Below, in pieces: positions 1 to 9,268 of a stretch of 60,114 nucleotides of DNA (positions are counted from its first letter, which is position 1; the number at the start of each line of letters is the position of its first letter). Location: assembly GCF_004001045.1 (NCBI RefSeq), contig NZ_BIMK01000042.1, positions 1 to 60,114 on the forward strand, read 5' to 3'. This stretch comes from Paenibacillus chibensis. Its GTDB lineage: Bacteria > Bacillota > Bacilli > Paenibacillales > Paenibacillaceae. The translations under genes and the position numbers were made by a program. Below the pieces are notes generated by a model. The model was given only the letters and a program-made list of their open reading frames with translations, did no database searches and had not been told where the DNA came from.

Positions 1-1728
1 TATTTGACCGAGGTTCCTTCCTATATGAAAACAGGGAGTATGACGCTGCAATTCGTGCAGGAAGACACGGCTGCGAAAGTGAATCTGCCGGTCCGCTCGT
101 TCTCGCTTCCCGCAATAACATCCTATGACGCTGCGGTAGGCGACTACGCCATCAAGAAAATATCCATTGCCGGCAATGCCGTCGAAACGCAGCTGAGGAG
201 AGCTTCGGTCTACTCGGAGAATGATTCGGCGAAATGGAAGCTGACGCTCCGCATGAAAAATCTCGGCAATAAACCCGTAACCATACCGGCTTACGTGCTT
301 GCTGTTCAAGCTGCCGAAGGCTACAGCATACCGATAGACGGAAAGGCATTTTCGAATCTGACGCTTAAGCCGCTCGAAGAGAGACTCATAGAACTCAGCG
401 CGGACGTGCCGCTGAAGCTGAATCAAGGCACGCTGCTGCTGCAGTTATCCGAGCCTGCCGATGAGGGCAAGATCATTTTCCCGACGGCATTATACAACAT
501 ACCGTACGTCCTGGAGAGTAATAAACTCGTAGGAGCGGAGTATCCACTCGAAAACAACCATGGAACGTTCGGAGTAAAGCTCGATTCCCTCCAGCGTCTG
601 CCATGGGCGGATGGCGATCAGCTGACGGCCAAGATCAGCATTCGCAACACATCGCTTCGTTCCGTACAACTACCTGCGTTCCAAGCGTTGGTCAAAGCTG
701 GATCGTCGGATCTTAGCGGTACGGCCCAGATCGTGGCACCGAATGGACCAACAACGCTCGCTCCGAATGCTGCGGCTGAGGTATATGTGCTTGCTAACGT
801 TCCATATTCGGAAGCCGTTAACCAACTACGGATCATTCTGCAGGAGAAGTCAGCAGACGATGTCACGACATTTCTCACATTGAATACCAATGCGCTCAAC
901 AGCGCGATTCCAACCGTTGATGCAGGCAGCGCTTTCCAAATCGGATTCCGAGGTAAAAATGCAGCGGTCCGAGAACGGCGCACAACCGTCTATGGAGAAA
1001 GCGGATCAAGCCTTGTCTATAGCGAGCTGGAAGTGATGAACGAAGAACCGCGGCAGTCCAAACAAGCCCAGCTTGTCGCTTATTACAAAACCTCCGACGA
1101 TCAATATTATGAAGCGGAGGTAAGCCAATCTCCCAATACAACGGGCCCGGGCAGCAAGAGCTTGGTAACGGTCTGGAGCAAGCTTCCACAGAATGTGAAT
1201 ACTTCGAATCTGAAGCTTTATATCGGTGAAGGCGTAGCTGAAGGCAAGCTCATCGATGTAGGGGGCACTCCTACTGGATATATTTGCCCAGTCGGATTAT
1301 CCCTTAACATGACGCCTGTCAAACCGTCCAACCTGAAGAATGTGGATTTGTTCCCTTACAACCTTTCGGTCGTTAATGTTGTAAGTACCCTGAGTGAGGG
1401 AAAAGATACTTTGGATATGGTCATCTATTACAACTTGTCCAAGAATGAGGATTACGAAGCAGGGCCATATGGACACAAGCTTATATTGGAAGTTATCGAC
1501 CCTTACGGCGATTCCACGGAAAAGACGCTGGCCATGGGGACGGATTGGACGATCGGCCGTAACAAATCATACGCCGTAAGCATCAATCGTACGCTTCGTA
1601 ACATGTACGGAGGAACCATTCGATTGAATCTGTACGATGAGTTCGAGGGCCGGAGAATTTTGCTGGGCAGCCAAGCTTCAAACGTAACCATCGTCAAAGC
1701 ATCCAGTGATGCGGACGAAAGACGTTAG
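1..1728 (+). CDS. Secreted beta-sandwich repeat protein, 3' part
   Basis: The reading frame is open to the left edge, so this is the C-terminal 575 residues of a longer protein; the apparent TTG start at position 4 is probably internal. The sequence is rich in Thr, Ser, Asn and Val with alternating hydrophobic strands. It seems to repeat a unit of about 150-200 residues containing phrases such as 'LTLRMKNLGNKPVTIPAY' and 'AKISIRNTSLRSVQLPAF', which look like Ig/CARDB-type beta-sandwich domains of an extracellular protein. No catalytic motif, membrane segment or sorting signal is visible in the retained part. It is followed by a hairpin and the convergent LacI-type gene. A structural or wall-associated role is inference only; I do not recognise the family. 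Confidence 0.6.
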   Translation, partial: YLTEVPSYMKTGSMTLQFVQEDTAAKVNLPVRSFSLPAITSYDAAVGDYAIKKISIAGNAVETQLRRASVYSENDSAKWKLTLRMKNLGNKPVTIPAYVLAVQAAEGYSIPIDGKAFSNLTLKPLEERLIELSADVPLKLNQGTLLLQLSEPADEGKIIFPTALYNIPYVLESNKLVGAEYPLENNHGTFGVKLDSLQRLPWADGDQLTAKISIRNTSLRSVQLPAFQALVKAGSSDLSGTAQIVAPNGPTTLAPNAAAEVYVLANVPYSEAVNQLRIILQEKSADDVTTFLTLNTNALNSAIPTVDAGSAFQIGFRGKNAAVRERRTTVYGESGSSLVYSELEVMNEEPRQSKQAQLVAYYKTSDDQYYEAEVSQSPNTTGPGSKSLVTVWSKLPQNVNTSNLKLYIGEGVAEGKLIDVGGTPTGYICPVGLSLNMTPVKPSNLKNVDLFPYNLSVVNVVSTLSEGKDTLDMVIYYNLSKNEDYEAGPYGHKLILEVIDPYGDSTEKTLAMGTDWTIGRNKSYAVSINRTLRNMYGGTIRLNLYDEFEGRRILLGSQASNVTIVKASSDADERR

Positions 1729-1759
1729 GGATATCAATCAACATATCGTCAACATAAAG

Positions 1760-1806
1760 AGCAGCGAAATGCCAACACCGAAGATTAACGGTGGCATTCC
1801 GCTGCT
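1760..1806. terminator. Bidirectional hairpin terminator
   Basis: Arms AGCAGCGAAATGCCA and TGGCATTCCGCTGCT pair with one mismatch around a short AT-rich loop and are followed by a T-rich tail on the plus strand. It lies between convergent genes and can serve both. Confidence 0.7.
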
Positions 1807-1838
1807 TGTTCATTTTATTAAACACAAAATGAAATAAG

Positions 1839-2861
1839 TTAAGTCGAACTGCGAACAACCAAGCGGGTAGGCAAGATAACTTTTTTAGGAAGCAGACGGT
1901 TTCCGTTCATTCTGTCGAGCAAGTGATCGACGGCGACCATGCCGATTTCTTTGGTTGGCACTTCGATCGTCGAGAGAGGTGGGTTGGAATATTTGGATAC
2001 CTCAATATTGGACAGACCGATCACAGCGACTTCATTAGGAACAGAGATGCCGTTGTTATACAAGCCGTTAAGGGCAGCCATGGCCATTAAATCGCTTCCG
2101 ACGAAAAAAGCGGTGGGGTAATGGTTCGTTTGGCATAAACGATTGATTTGCTCGATGCAAACCGTTTCATCCCACATGCAGTCGATAACCCAATCGGGAT
2201 TGACGGACAACCCGGCAGCATGCATGGTGGCAGAGTAACCCCGATAGCGGCGGCTGTCTTTCAGGTTCCCCTTTAAGCCACGTCCCCCGATATATCCAAT
2301 CTGGGTATGACCTTTTTCGATGAGATGGCCGACGGCCATCGAAGCAACATGGTAATGATCATAACCTACGTTATCAATATCCTCGCGTTCCGTATCAATA
2401 CCCACGATATACTGCACTTGCTCGCGAATGTACTCATAGGTTTCGTTGTTCAAGGATTCCATGAGGATCAGGCCGGTAATCGGTTCACTGAACGTGTTGA
2501 ATAGAATTTTGCTATCATTCAGCTCGATACCCGTCCGAATAAAAGCAATGCTATATCCTGCGCCGAGCAAGCGCTCTTCCACGCCGGAAAGAATCGACAT
2601 GAAATATGGATCGTTATATTTTTCTTTGGTCACGCTCAAAACGCACCCGATTTTTATATGCGCTTTGTTGTCGAATTGCTCTTTGAGCGAGACTTTTCGC
2701 TTAGGGCTTGAACTGATTTTATAGTTAAGCTGCGTTATGGCTTGCCAGACTTTTTCCCGGGTTTCGTCCGTGATTTTATATTTCGTATCATTGTTTATCA
2801 CTCTGGATACGGTGGCGGTGGATACATCGGCCAATTTAGCAACATCCCGAATCGTACTCAT
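1839..2861 (-). CDS. LacI family transcriptional regulator
   Basis: A LacI/GalR-type repressor of about 340 residues, the usual length for the family. The N-terminus carries the classic helix-turn-helix and hinge, with 'TIRDVAKLADVSTATVSRVI' at residues 3-22. A periplasmic-binding-protein-like sugar-sensing domain follows (IGCVLSV, then the late VIGLSNIEVS segment). I prefer the second ATG at 2861 because it puts MSTIRDVAKLADVS at the N-terminus as in relatives; the first ATG (2873) sits only one base after AAGGAG. It is transcribed divergently from the sugar-use operon starting at 3233. The intergenic DNA holds inverted GTTACG-containing repeats that are its likely operators. The effector is probably a sugar handled by that operon. 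Confidence 0.93.
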   Translation of the reverse strand: MSTIRDVAKLADVSTATVSRVINNDTKYKITDETREKVWQAITQLNYKISSSPKRKVSLKEQFDNKAHIKIGCVLSVTKEKYNDPYFMSILSGVEERLLGAGYSIAFIRTGIELNDSKILFNTFSEPITGLILMESLNNETYEYIREQVQYIVGIDTEREDIDNVGYDHYHVASMAVGHLIEKGHTQIGYIGGRGLKGNLKDSRRYRGYSATMHAAGLSVNPDWVIDCMWDETVCIEQINRLCQTNHYPTAFFVGSDLMAMAALNGLYNNGISVPNEVAVIGLSNIEVSKYSNPPLSTIEVPTKEIGMVAVDHLLDRMNGNRLLPKKVILPTRLVVRSST

Positions 2862-2985
2862 GAATAAACACATTCTCCTTTTTTGTTGATGGCATTATGA
2901 AACGGATTCTAATAAATCATCAATTAGAGTTTAAAGGAATGTTACGTCGTAAACAATGATCGGCCCGATATTTTAATTTCTCGAT

Positions 2986-3013
2986 TTTGTTACGTATTGT
3001 TGTTACGTTGTTT
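2986..3013. promoter_or_regulatory. Putative LacI-type operator, distal copy
   Basis: Two direct copies of TTGTTACGT lie about 13 bp apart. The same motif returns in inverted orientation at 3171-3194, next to the operon start. A related quasi-palindrome, GTTACGTCGTAAAC, lies at 2941-2954. The placement between a LacI-type gene and its divergent operon supports an operator role, possibly with looping between the two copies. Confidence 0.5.
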
Positions 3014-3170
3014 CGGCATCTATCTGTTTAGAATTAAAGACAATAATAACACGAATTTAACGTCATTTGTAACTTAAAAATTTATAATTTTTTAAAAATG
3101 CATATTGCCAAAATCCATACGAATGTTATAACATAAAATCACTAAACAAATAGAAAGAATACGTAATTTA

Positions 3171-3194
3171 TAACGTAACAACAACGTAACAAAT
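3171..3194. promoter_or_regulatory. Putative LacI-type operator, proximal copy
   Basis: AACGTAACAACAACGTAACA is close to the reverse complement of the 2986-3013 repeat, differing mainly by a two-base spacer change. It ends about 40 bp before the GTG start of the operon, where a bound repressor would block transcription. Confidence 0.5.
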
Positions 3195-3232
3195 TGAGGC
3201 TCTGATCGTACAAAGCAGGGAGCTGATCAAAC

Positions 3233-4582
3233 GTGACCAAAGCAGTGACAATTTATCCAAAAGCAATAGACGACATCATAAGCAATCCAGGCATTGGCTT
3301 TACGGCCGCACCAGAATTAATGGGGAACCCGGAACGCATTTGTGATAACCGAGGGGAAGAGGTTACACCCTATAGGTTTACAGAAGACAGTAGAACCTGG
3401 AACCATCCCGACGGTAAAGTTTATTTTTGCGGCGTGCGCTGGCGTGATATGGAGGCGGTTCAAGGGGAATACAACTGGGATGTGCTGGAGGAGAAGCTGG
3501 AGTATGCCAAATCGATAGGCTGCACGGCCGTCGTCCGTTGTTCCCCCTACGCGCTAAGCGCAGAGGATGATATACCGGCATGGTTCCGGGCGGAATATCC
3601 GGAGGAGCCAGACTTCCCGTTCTGGAGAGTAGATCCGGAAAAAACGCCGTATGTGTTGTACTGGTCCGAATTTATCAAAGCATTTGCCGCAAGGTTTGAC
3701 GGGCATCCGGTCATCAGTTCCGTCGATTTGACGATTGTAGGAGCCTGGGGAGAAGGCGGGGGAACCGAGTTTTTAAAGCCGGAGGCCATTCAGCAAATTA
3801 CGGATGCCTACTTGGATGGGTTTAAAATAACACCCCTTCAAGCACTGCTGCATGATTCGGTCTCCATCAAGATGATCACGGACCGCAAAACCAAAGTAGG
3901 CTTTCGTGTCGATTGCCTGGGGGATATGGGAGGCTTTCACGGCGAAGCGTGGTCCCATATGACGGATTTCTATCCCCAGAATATCCAGAATTTCAGAATG
4001 GGTGATGCCTGGGAGAAGGCACCTGTTCTATTTGAAGCATGCTGGCACATGAATGACTGGTTTCTTCAGGGCTGGGATATCGATTACATCATTCAAGAAA
4101 CGCTGAAGTGGCATATCACTTCCTTTAACAACAAAGGAACGGTCGTACCGGAACCGTGGAAGGAGAGCGTCAAGGCGTGGCTGAACAAGATGGGTTACCG
4201 CTTTGAGTTAAGGAAATTCACGTATGACTCCGGGGTGAAGGCGGGCGGAAAGCTGGAAATTCGTGCTTTATGGGCTAATGTGGGAGTGGCCCCGATCTAT
4301 AATCATTATCCGCTTGTGGTCAGGCTCACCGGCCACGATCAAACGTATACACTGCATAGCAAAGAAGATATTAGGGAATGGCTGCCGGACGAGGATATCG
4401 CCTGGGAAGAAAGCTTCGTTCTGCCTGAGAGTATGACCGCAGGAGAGTATCGTTTGGACATTGGCATTGAAACTGGAGTGAAAGAAATCGGAAATATCCG
4501 GTTAGCGATCGAGGGATTCGCGCAAGGCTATTACCCGATGGGCAAGATCTACATAGAACGGGAGGACGAAGGGAATGGATAG
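3233..4582 (+). CDS. DUF4832-type glycoside-hydrolase-like protein
   Basis: A 449-residue cytoplasmic protein without signal peptide. The first ~300 residues look like a (beta/alpha)8 glycosidase fold. 'GVRWRDMEAVQGEYNWDVLE' resembles GH42/GH-A clan N-termini, 'VGAWGEGGG' (about residues 168-176) supplies a likely catalytic Glu, and 'VLFEACWHM' a likely second one. The last ~130 residues form a beta-sandwich like the DUF4832 domain (GYRFELRKFTY, LWANVGVAPIYNHYPLVV). The GTG start follows GGGAG by about ten bases. It is first in an operon and overlaps the next gene by 8 bases. The substrate is unknown; intracellular cleavage of an imported oligosaccharide is inferred from the importer downstream. 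Confidence 0.75.
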   Translation: MTKAVTIYPKAIDDIISNPGIGFTAAPELMGNPERICDNRGEEVTPYRFTEDSRTWNHPDGKVYFCGVRWRDMEAVQGEYNWDVLEEKLEYAKSIGCTAVVRCSPYALSAEDDIPAWFRAEYPEEPDFPFWRVDPEKTPYVLYWSEFIKAFAARFDGHPVISSVDLTIVGAWGEGGGTEFLKPEAIQQITDAYLDGFKITPLQALLHDSVSIKMITDRKTKVGFRVDCLGDMGGFHGEAWSHMTDFYPQNIQNFRMGDAWEKAPVLFEACWHMNDWFLQGWDIDYIIQETLKWHITSFNNKGTVVPEPWKESVKAWLNKMGYRFELRKFTYDSGVKAGGKLEIRALWANVGVAPIYNHYPLVVRLTGHDQTYTLHSKEDIREWLPDEDIAWEESFVLPESMTAGEYRLDIGIETGVKEIGNIRLAIEGFAQGYYPMGKIYIEREDEGNG

Positions 4583-5882
4583 GCGATTGAATTATGACGA
4601 ATGCACGGCCTTCTGCGACTTTGATTACCTGCCTGAAGGATTGGAAGCCAAATACAACCGTTATCATGGAAATGATGCGCCCCATATCATTCCGCGCGAT
4701 TTCCTGTCTGACATTTTTGATCAATATAACCTCCCCGAGCACACCCGGCAGCGACTCATTCGCGGGATTGAGAATGTAGAATCCAATGCGGTATTATTTC
4801 ACTTCACCAAATTTTTAGTGGGGGAGCTGATCTTGGCGCGCCAACGCTGCGATGAAGCCCACTATACCAATATGACGCCGGGGTGTATGAACGAAGATGG
4901 AGAGTTATACTCTTTCCTCCTGCTGCTGGCCTGCGTAATCCCTTCCATGGAAATGCTGAAAAAACGTTCTATACCCCAAGCGTATTACGAGCAGATTCCT
5001 CACCAGCCCCTGAAACTCCAATTGGACAAATTGGTGCTGCACGGTGATGCCAAGGTCCAGGATTTCCCGTGGGTGATGAATTTTTATACTTGTTCCATCT
5101 TTTTGCTAGACCGGTTTTATTTTATTCCATACCGATTCGGGGATCCCTTCACCATGTTCCGTCATGTGAACACAAAGCAGGTTGTGGCTCTCCGGCATGC
5201 GGGAGAGGAGTTTCGCAGCGACGGACAACGAAACGGAACCAATGATGTGTATGATCCGCCAGGATGCTTCGTTTCCGAATGGATCGAGGATGAAGACGGA
5301 ATCGTAGCGAACCGGATCAATCCCATGGGATTCGTCGAAAGGAACATGACGCCGATGTTGAAGAAGGAATGGAAAGCGGCTCTTCGGGAAGGGGATTTGC
5401 TTCTGGCGCTTCACATTCCATCCGGGCCGGGATATACACCGGAGCGGCTGAAGAATTCCATGTCGCTGGCCATTGAATTTTATGGAACATATTTTCCGGA
5501 GATGCCCGTCAAAGGCTTCTGGAGTGCAAGCTGGCTATACGATACCCGATTATCACTCATACTCGATAACGAGCGAAGCAACATCGTGCACGTTCAACGC
5601 CAATTTTATAATTATCCGACCCTGGACGGAGACGGCATGCTGCGACATGAAGTCTTTGGAGATCGGCATGCAGATCCTGCCGCTGATTCAGGCCAGTTCA
5701 CAACCTCGCTGCAAAAAGCAGCTGCGGCTTATATGCAGACGGGAGCCCGGTTCAACACACTAAGCATGATCGTATTGAAGGAAGAAATCGAACGGATCGG
5801 CAGCATGCCATATATAACAGACGCAGATATTGGGCAATTCCGCAGGATTGTTGACAGCCATTTGAGGGAGGTGTACGGATGA
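4575..5882 (+). CDS. Acyltransferase-domain protein (NAT_N/GNAT_C-like)
   Basis: A 435-residue soluble protein that resembles bacterial 'acyltransferase domain-containing' proteins with an all-alpha N-terminal domain (residues 1-190) and a GNAT-like C-terminal domain (about 190-400). The likely landmarks are 'RFYFIPYRFGDPFTMFRH', 'LLALHIPSGPGYTPERLKNS' (a GNAT acetyl-CoA-binding-like loop) and 'VKGFWSASWLYD'. It overlaps the preceding DUF4832 gene by 8 bases and the following one by 4 (ATGA), so the three are translationally coupled. An acyl-CoA-dependent step on a sugar or amino sugar would suit the operon but is inference. The family assignment is from memory and moderately sure. Confidence 0.55.
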   Translation: MDRRLNYDECTAFCDFDYLPEGLEAKYNRYHGNDAPHIIPRDFLSDIFDQYNLPEHTRQRLIRGIENVESNAVLFHFTKFLVGELILARQRCDEAHYTNMTPGCMNEDGELYSFLLLLACVIPSMEMLKKRSIPQAYYEQIPHQPLKLQLDKLVLHGDAKVQDFPWVMNFYTCSIFLLDRFYFIPYRFGDPFTMFRHVNTKQVVALRHAGEEFRSDGQRNGTNDVYDPPGCFVSEWIEDEDGIVANRINPMGFVERNMTPMLKKEWKAALREGDLLLALHIPSGPGYTPERLKNSMSLAIEFYGTYFPEMPVKGFWSASWLYDTRLSLILDNERSNIVHVQRQFYNYPTLDGDGMLRHEVFGDRHADPAADSGQFTTSLQKAAAAYMQTGARFNTLSMIVLKEEIERIGSMPYITDADIGQFRRIVDSHLREVYG

Positions 5883-6967
5883 GCCGATATTCACTCGAAA
5901 ACTATGAGAAGTATAAAACCGTCAAAATCCGGCCGGAACCCTTATCGAAAAAAGGGCATATCTCCTACCACGGCCAGTTCGAATACGCTGCCTTGTCCTG
6001 GAGAGAACTTGAGCCGGTCCGTGGAGATTACAAGCTTGAAGGAATCATAGAAATGCTCAGTACGATCCCCAATCCGATTCTGATCCTGACCCCCGATATG
6101 CCTTCATGGGTTCAAGGATGTGCCGATGTTTGTTTTGCGGCTTTGATCCGAAAAGTCGGGAGTTATATCGGCTCGGGCATACATCTTGCAGCCGTCGTGT
6201 TATCGACGCTTGCGGACAGCACAGAAGAATGGAACGCATATATCGATTCGTTCGAAGCCCAAACGCTGCTTGCCGATCCCCTGAATGATAAACAAATTCA
6301 GCATTTAAGAAAACGAGGGCGAGGATTTGGTCTGCTGGTCAAATGCGGCGAAGAGAACTGGATCGAATGCTGCGAGGCGTTCGCGAGAAATCATCTGCAA
6401 AAAACATGGAAGCATGATCCCGTTGTCCTCCATGCGACCGATGACATTTGCGGGCCTGCTACTAGACGGGAAGCGTATCGCTGGCATGCTTGCCTTTCCA
6501 ATGTCGATATCGGGCTTGGAGGCAGTCTTACACTACGGAGGCTGACTTATCCGGAAACGGTATCCAGCCGTGGGAGCTTGCCGCTGCGATTTTGGTTCGT
6601 GAACACGGGCAGCTCGAGGATTTACCGGGAATTCCGGTTGTGGGTGCGGTTAAAGCAGGGGAACGTTGCCTTTGAACTCCCGCTGATTGCGGCAACGCAT
6701 TCATGGTTAACCGGGGACCTGGTTCACAATGAAATTATACCGCTGCAGGACATGCCGCCGGGGACCTACACGCTCCATTTCGGACTCTTTTTCGAAGACC
6801 GTTCTTATATCCCGCTGAATATACGGAATCCGGAGCAAGACGGATATTACGAAGCGGGTACGGTACAAGTCGAAATAATGAACGAAGATCCGCTGATGAA
6901 TATTTGGAACACGTACGACCCGGAAGGATATTATCCATTGGAAGATCCGAAGCTTCCAGAAGCATAA
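5879..6967 (+). CDS. Short DUF4832-related protein
   Basis: A 362-residue protein related to the 3233-4582 product. 'YAALSWRELEPVRGDYKLEG' matches the N-terminal 'GVRWRDMEAVQGEYNWDVLE' of that protein, and the last ~140 residues (LTLRRLTYPETVSSRGSLPL, FWFVNTGSSRIYREFRLWVR) again form a DUF4832-like beta-sandwich. The barrel part is much reduced (about 200 residues), and I do not see the two Glu motifs of the longer paralogue. It may therefore be a non-catalytic or binding partner. It is coupled to the upstream gene by an ATGA overlap. Confidence 0.6.
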   Translation: MSRYSLENYEKYKTVKIRPEPLSKKGHISYHGQFEYAALSWRELEPVRGDYKLEGIIEMLSTIPNPILILTPDMPSWVQGCADVCFAALIRKVGSYIGSGIHLAAVVLSTLADSTEEWNAYIDSFEAQTLLADPLNDKQIQHLRKRGRGFGLLVKCGEENWIECCEAFARNHLQKTWKHDPVVLHATDDICGPATRREAYRWHACLSNVDIGLGGSLTLRRLTYPETVSSRGSLPLRFWFVNTGSSRIYREFRLWVRLKQGNVAFELPLIAATHSWLTGDLVHNEIIPLQDMPPGTYTLHFGLFFEDRSYIPLNIRNPEQDGYYEAGTVQVEIMNEDPLMNIWNTYDPEGYYPLEDPKLPEA

Positions 6968-7049
6968 AAAGGCAAGAGGGAAAATTTAAAGAGCCATTTC
7001 CCGGCTGCCTGTTCAATAACAAAATACGAGTTGACTGGAGGTAATGGAG

Positions 7050-8309
7050 TTGAAATTAGCATTAATCGGTGCAGGACAGAGAGGCTTGATCTATTCCAGG
7101 CATGCATATCAGAGCGAGGAGATTGTCGCGGTGGTTGAACCGGATGCCGGCAGAAGAAAGGCGGCGGCGGATGAATTTCAAATTCCTGTCGAAAAGCAAT
7201 TTGAAAATGTAGACGAATTTTTTCAACTCGGGAAAATTTGCGATGCCGTTATCATTTCCTCCATGGATCGAGACCATTACGCACAAACGATGGAAGCGCT
7301 TCATATCGGTTATGATATTTTGCTCGAAAAGCCTATTTCGCCAAGTCCGGAAGAATGTCTCAGAATCCAGCAGAAAGCCAATGAAAAAGGCCGTAAGGTG
7401 ATCGTATGCCATGTTCTCAGATACACGAATTTCTTCGCGGAGATCAAGAGAATCATCGATAGCAGGGAGCTCGGCAAAATCATCACCATTCAGCATAACG
7501 AGAACATCGGCAATTTCCACATGGCCCATTCCTTTGTCAGAGGCAACTGGAGAAGAGGTGACCTGGCGAGCCCAATCATCATGCAGAAGTCCTGCCATGA
7601 CATGGATATTCTGGCTTGGCTGGTGGACAGTGGCGCCAAACGCATCTCCTCATACGGCAGCCTTGCTTATTTTAAAGAGGAGAATGCTCCGGCAGGCAGC
7701 GCTGAGCGATGCCTGGACTGCAAGGTGGCTGCGGACTGCCGGTTCGATGCAAAAAAAGCCTATCTGCCCGTTAGAGGGCAATGGCCGGCTACGGTCATTT
7801 CGGCGGACCAATCGGAAGAGGGGCTGCTGCAAGAGCTTCAAACAAGTCCGTATGGACGGTGTGTTTATCGCATGGACAACAACGTGTGCGATCATCAAGT
7901 GACTCTTATCGAGTTTAAGAACGGGGTCACGGCAACGTTTAATTTAAGCGGGTTTACGAACAACATGCACCGCACGCTTAAAATCATGTGTGAGCATGGA
8001 GAAATTCGCGGGGATGATTTATCGAATATCATTGAGGTTACCAAGTTTGCCTCCAACATGGCTGAATCGAGCCAGCAAACGGTCATTCGCCCTGCAGCCG
8101 TGGACGGGGGACATCACGGCGGCGATACCGGTCTGATGAACGACTTTCTGGGGAACCTGGAGCGTGCGGATTTCAACAGCAGATCCTCCATTGACATGTC
8201 CGTCGAAAGTCACCTGATGGCTTATGCGGCAGAAGAAGCAAGGGTGACCGGCACGATCATCGATCTGGATCAATTAAGGGAACAAGTTCAGCAAGGCGTT
8301 ACGGCATAA
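7050..8309 (+). CDS. Gfo/Idh/MocA family oxidoreductase
   Basis: An NAD(P)-dependent sugar dehydrogenase-like protein of about 419 residues. The Rossmann motif 'LALIGAGQRGL' is at the extreme N-terminus, and 'LLEKPISPSPEECLRI' is the family EKP signature that carries the catalytic Lys. 'GDLASPIIMQKSCHDMDIL' carries the C-terminal-domain residues. A small Cys cluster (CLDCKVAADC, then YGRCVYRMDNNVCDH) suggests a bound metal. I prefer TTG at 7050, eight bases after GGAGG; the ATG at 7044 is only two bases from it. It lies in the operon between the DUF4832/acyltransferase genes and the sugar importer, so oxidation of an imported sugar is likely. Confidence 0.88.
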   Translation: MKLALIGAGQRGLIYSRHAYQSEEIVAVVEPDAGRRKAAADEFQIPVEKQFENVDEFFQLGKICDAVIISSMDRDHYAQTMEALHIGYDILLEKPISPSPEECLRIQQKANEKGRKVIVCHVLRYTNFFAEIKRIIDSRELGKIITIQHNENIGNFHMAHSFVRGNWRRGDLASPIIMQKSCHDMDILAWLVDSGAKRISSYGSLAYFKEENAPAGSAERCLDCKVAADCRFDAKKAYLPVRGQWPATVISADQSEEGLLQELQTSPYGRCVYRMDNNVCDHQVTLIEFKNGVTATFNLSGFTNNMHRTLKIMCEHGEIRGDDLSNIIEVTKFASNMAESSQQTVIRPAAVDGGHHGGDTGLMNDFLGNLERADFNSRSSIDMSVESHLMAYAAEEARVTGTIIDLDQLREQVQQGVTA

Positions 8310-8341
8310 TCGTTAAAACCCAATGCAAAGGTAGTGATGGA

Positions 8342-9268
8342 ATGAATTCAGCTGGTAAGGGGTTTCTATATGAAATAAGGAAAAACAAAATCTTGTATCT
8401 CATGTGCGTGCCTGCCCTGATCGTTCTGATCATGTTCTCCTATATCCCTTTTGCTGGCATATGGATGGCATTTACCGATTTCAATGTGGTTGATGGCGTC
8501 TTTGGCAGTAAATTCGTGGGTCTGGACAATTTCAAGTATTTTTTCTCGGCGAACAGCATGGGCTGGAAGGTTACTTATAACACGCTTTATATTAATTTCT
8601 TCGGCCTCATACTAGGCATCATCGTTCCGGTCAGCATCGCCATTATGATTAATGAAATCCGGAGTAAAACCTACAAAAAAATTGCCCAAAGCATGATGTT
8701 TTTCCCTTATTTCATATCCTGGGTCGTCGTTGGCGCGATCCTATACGGAATCTTCTCCACGGACGTGGGCGTCGCCAATCAAATTCTGAAGTTTTTTGGA
8801 GCAGAACCGGTCAGCTGGTACTCGGAGCCGAAGTACTGGAAATGGATCATCATCCTGGCAAACGTCTGGAAATGGAGTGGATATAGTTCCATTATCTATA
8901 TCGCGGCGATGGCGAACTTTGATGCCAGCTTATACGAAGCGGCCAAAGTCGACGGAGCCAACAAATTGCAGCGCATTCTACATTTAACCGTCCCCATGCT
9001 GAAACCGACCATTATTGTCTTAAGCTTGCTGAATATCGGACGGATCTTTTATGGCGATTTCGGTATGATTTACGGGATTGTCGGCAATAACCCGGTCCTG
9101 ATTGACGAGGTAACGGTCATCGATACCTATGTGTATCAATCCATGCGTACGCTGGGCTTTTCCTACGCTACGGCAATCGGATTATTCCAGTCCTTGATGG
9201 GATTAATTCTGATTACGGCTGCGAATAAGTCCGCCAAGAAAATAAACGATGGAGAGGGTTTATTTTAA
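8342..9268 (+). CDS. LplB-type sugar ABC transporter permease
   Basis: A 308-residue inner-membrane permease with six predicted hydrophobic segments, the first at about residues 18-40. The MalF/LplB-type EAA loop is clear: 'YEAAKVDGANKLQRILHLTV' at about residues 199-218, where it would contact the ATPase. The N-terminus 'YLMCVPALIVLIMFSYIPFA' is typical of LplB proteins in Paenibacillus. It pairs with the permease starting at 9268, whose ATG overlaps this stop codon (TAATG), and with the binding protein at 10234. No ATPase is encoded here, so a shared MsmX-type ATPase elsewhere is likely. Confidence 0.93.
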   Translation: MNSAGKGFLYEIRKNKILYLMCVPALIVLIMFSYIPFAGIWMAFTDFNVVDGVFGSKFVGLDNFKYFFSANSMGWKVTYNTLYINFFGLILGIIVPVSIAIMINEIRSKTYKKIAQSMMFFPYFISWVVVGAILYGIFSTDVGVANQILKFFGAEPVSWYSEPKYWKWIIILANVWKWSGYSSIIYIAAMANFDASLYEAAKVDGANKLQRILHLTVPMLKPTIIVLSLLNIGRIFYGDFGMIYGIVGNNPVLIDEVTVIDTYVYQSMRTLGFSYATAIGLFQSLMGLILITAANKSAKKINDGEGLF

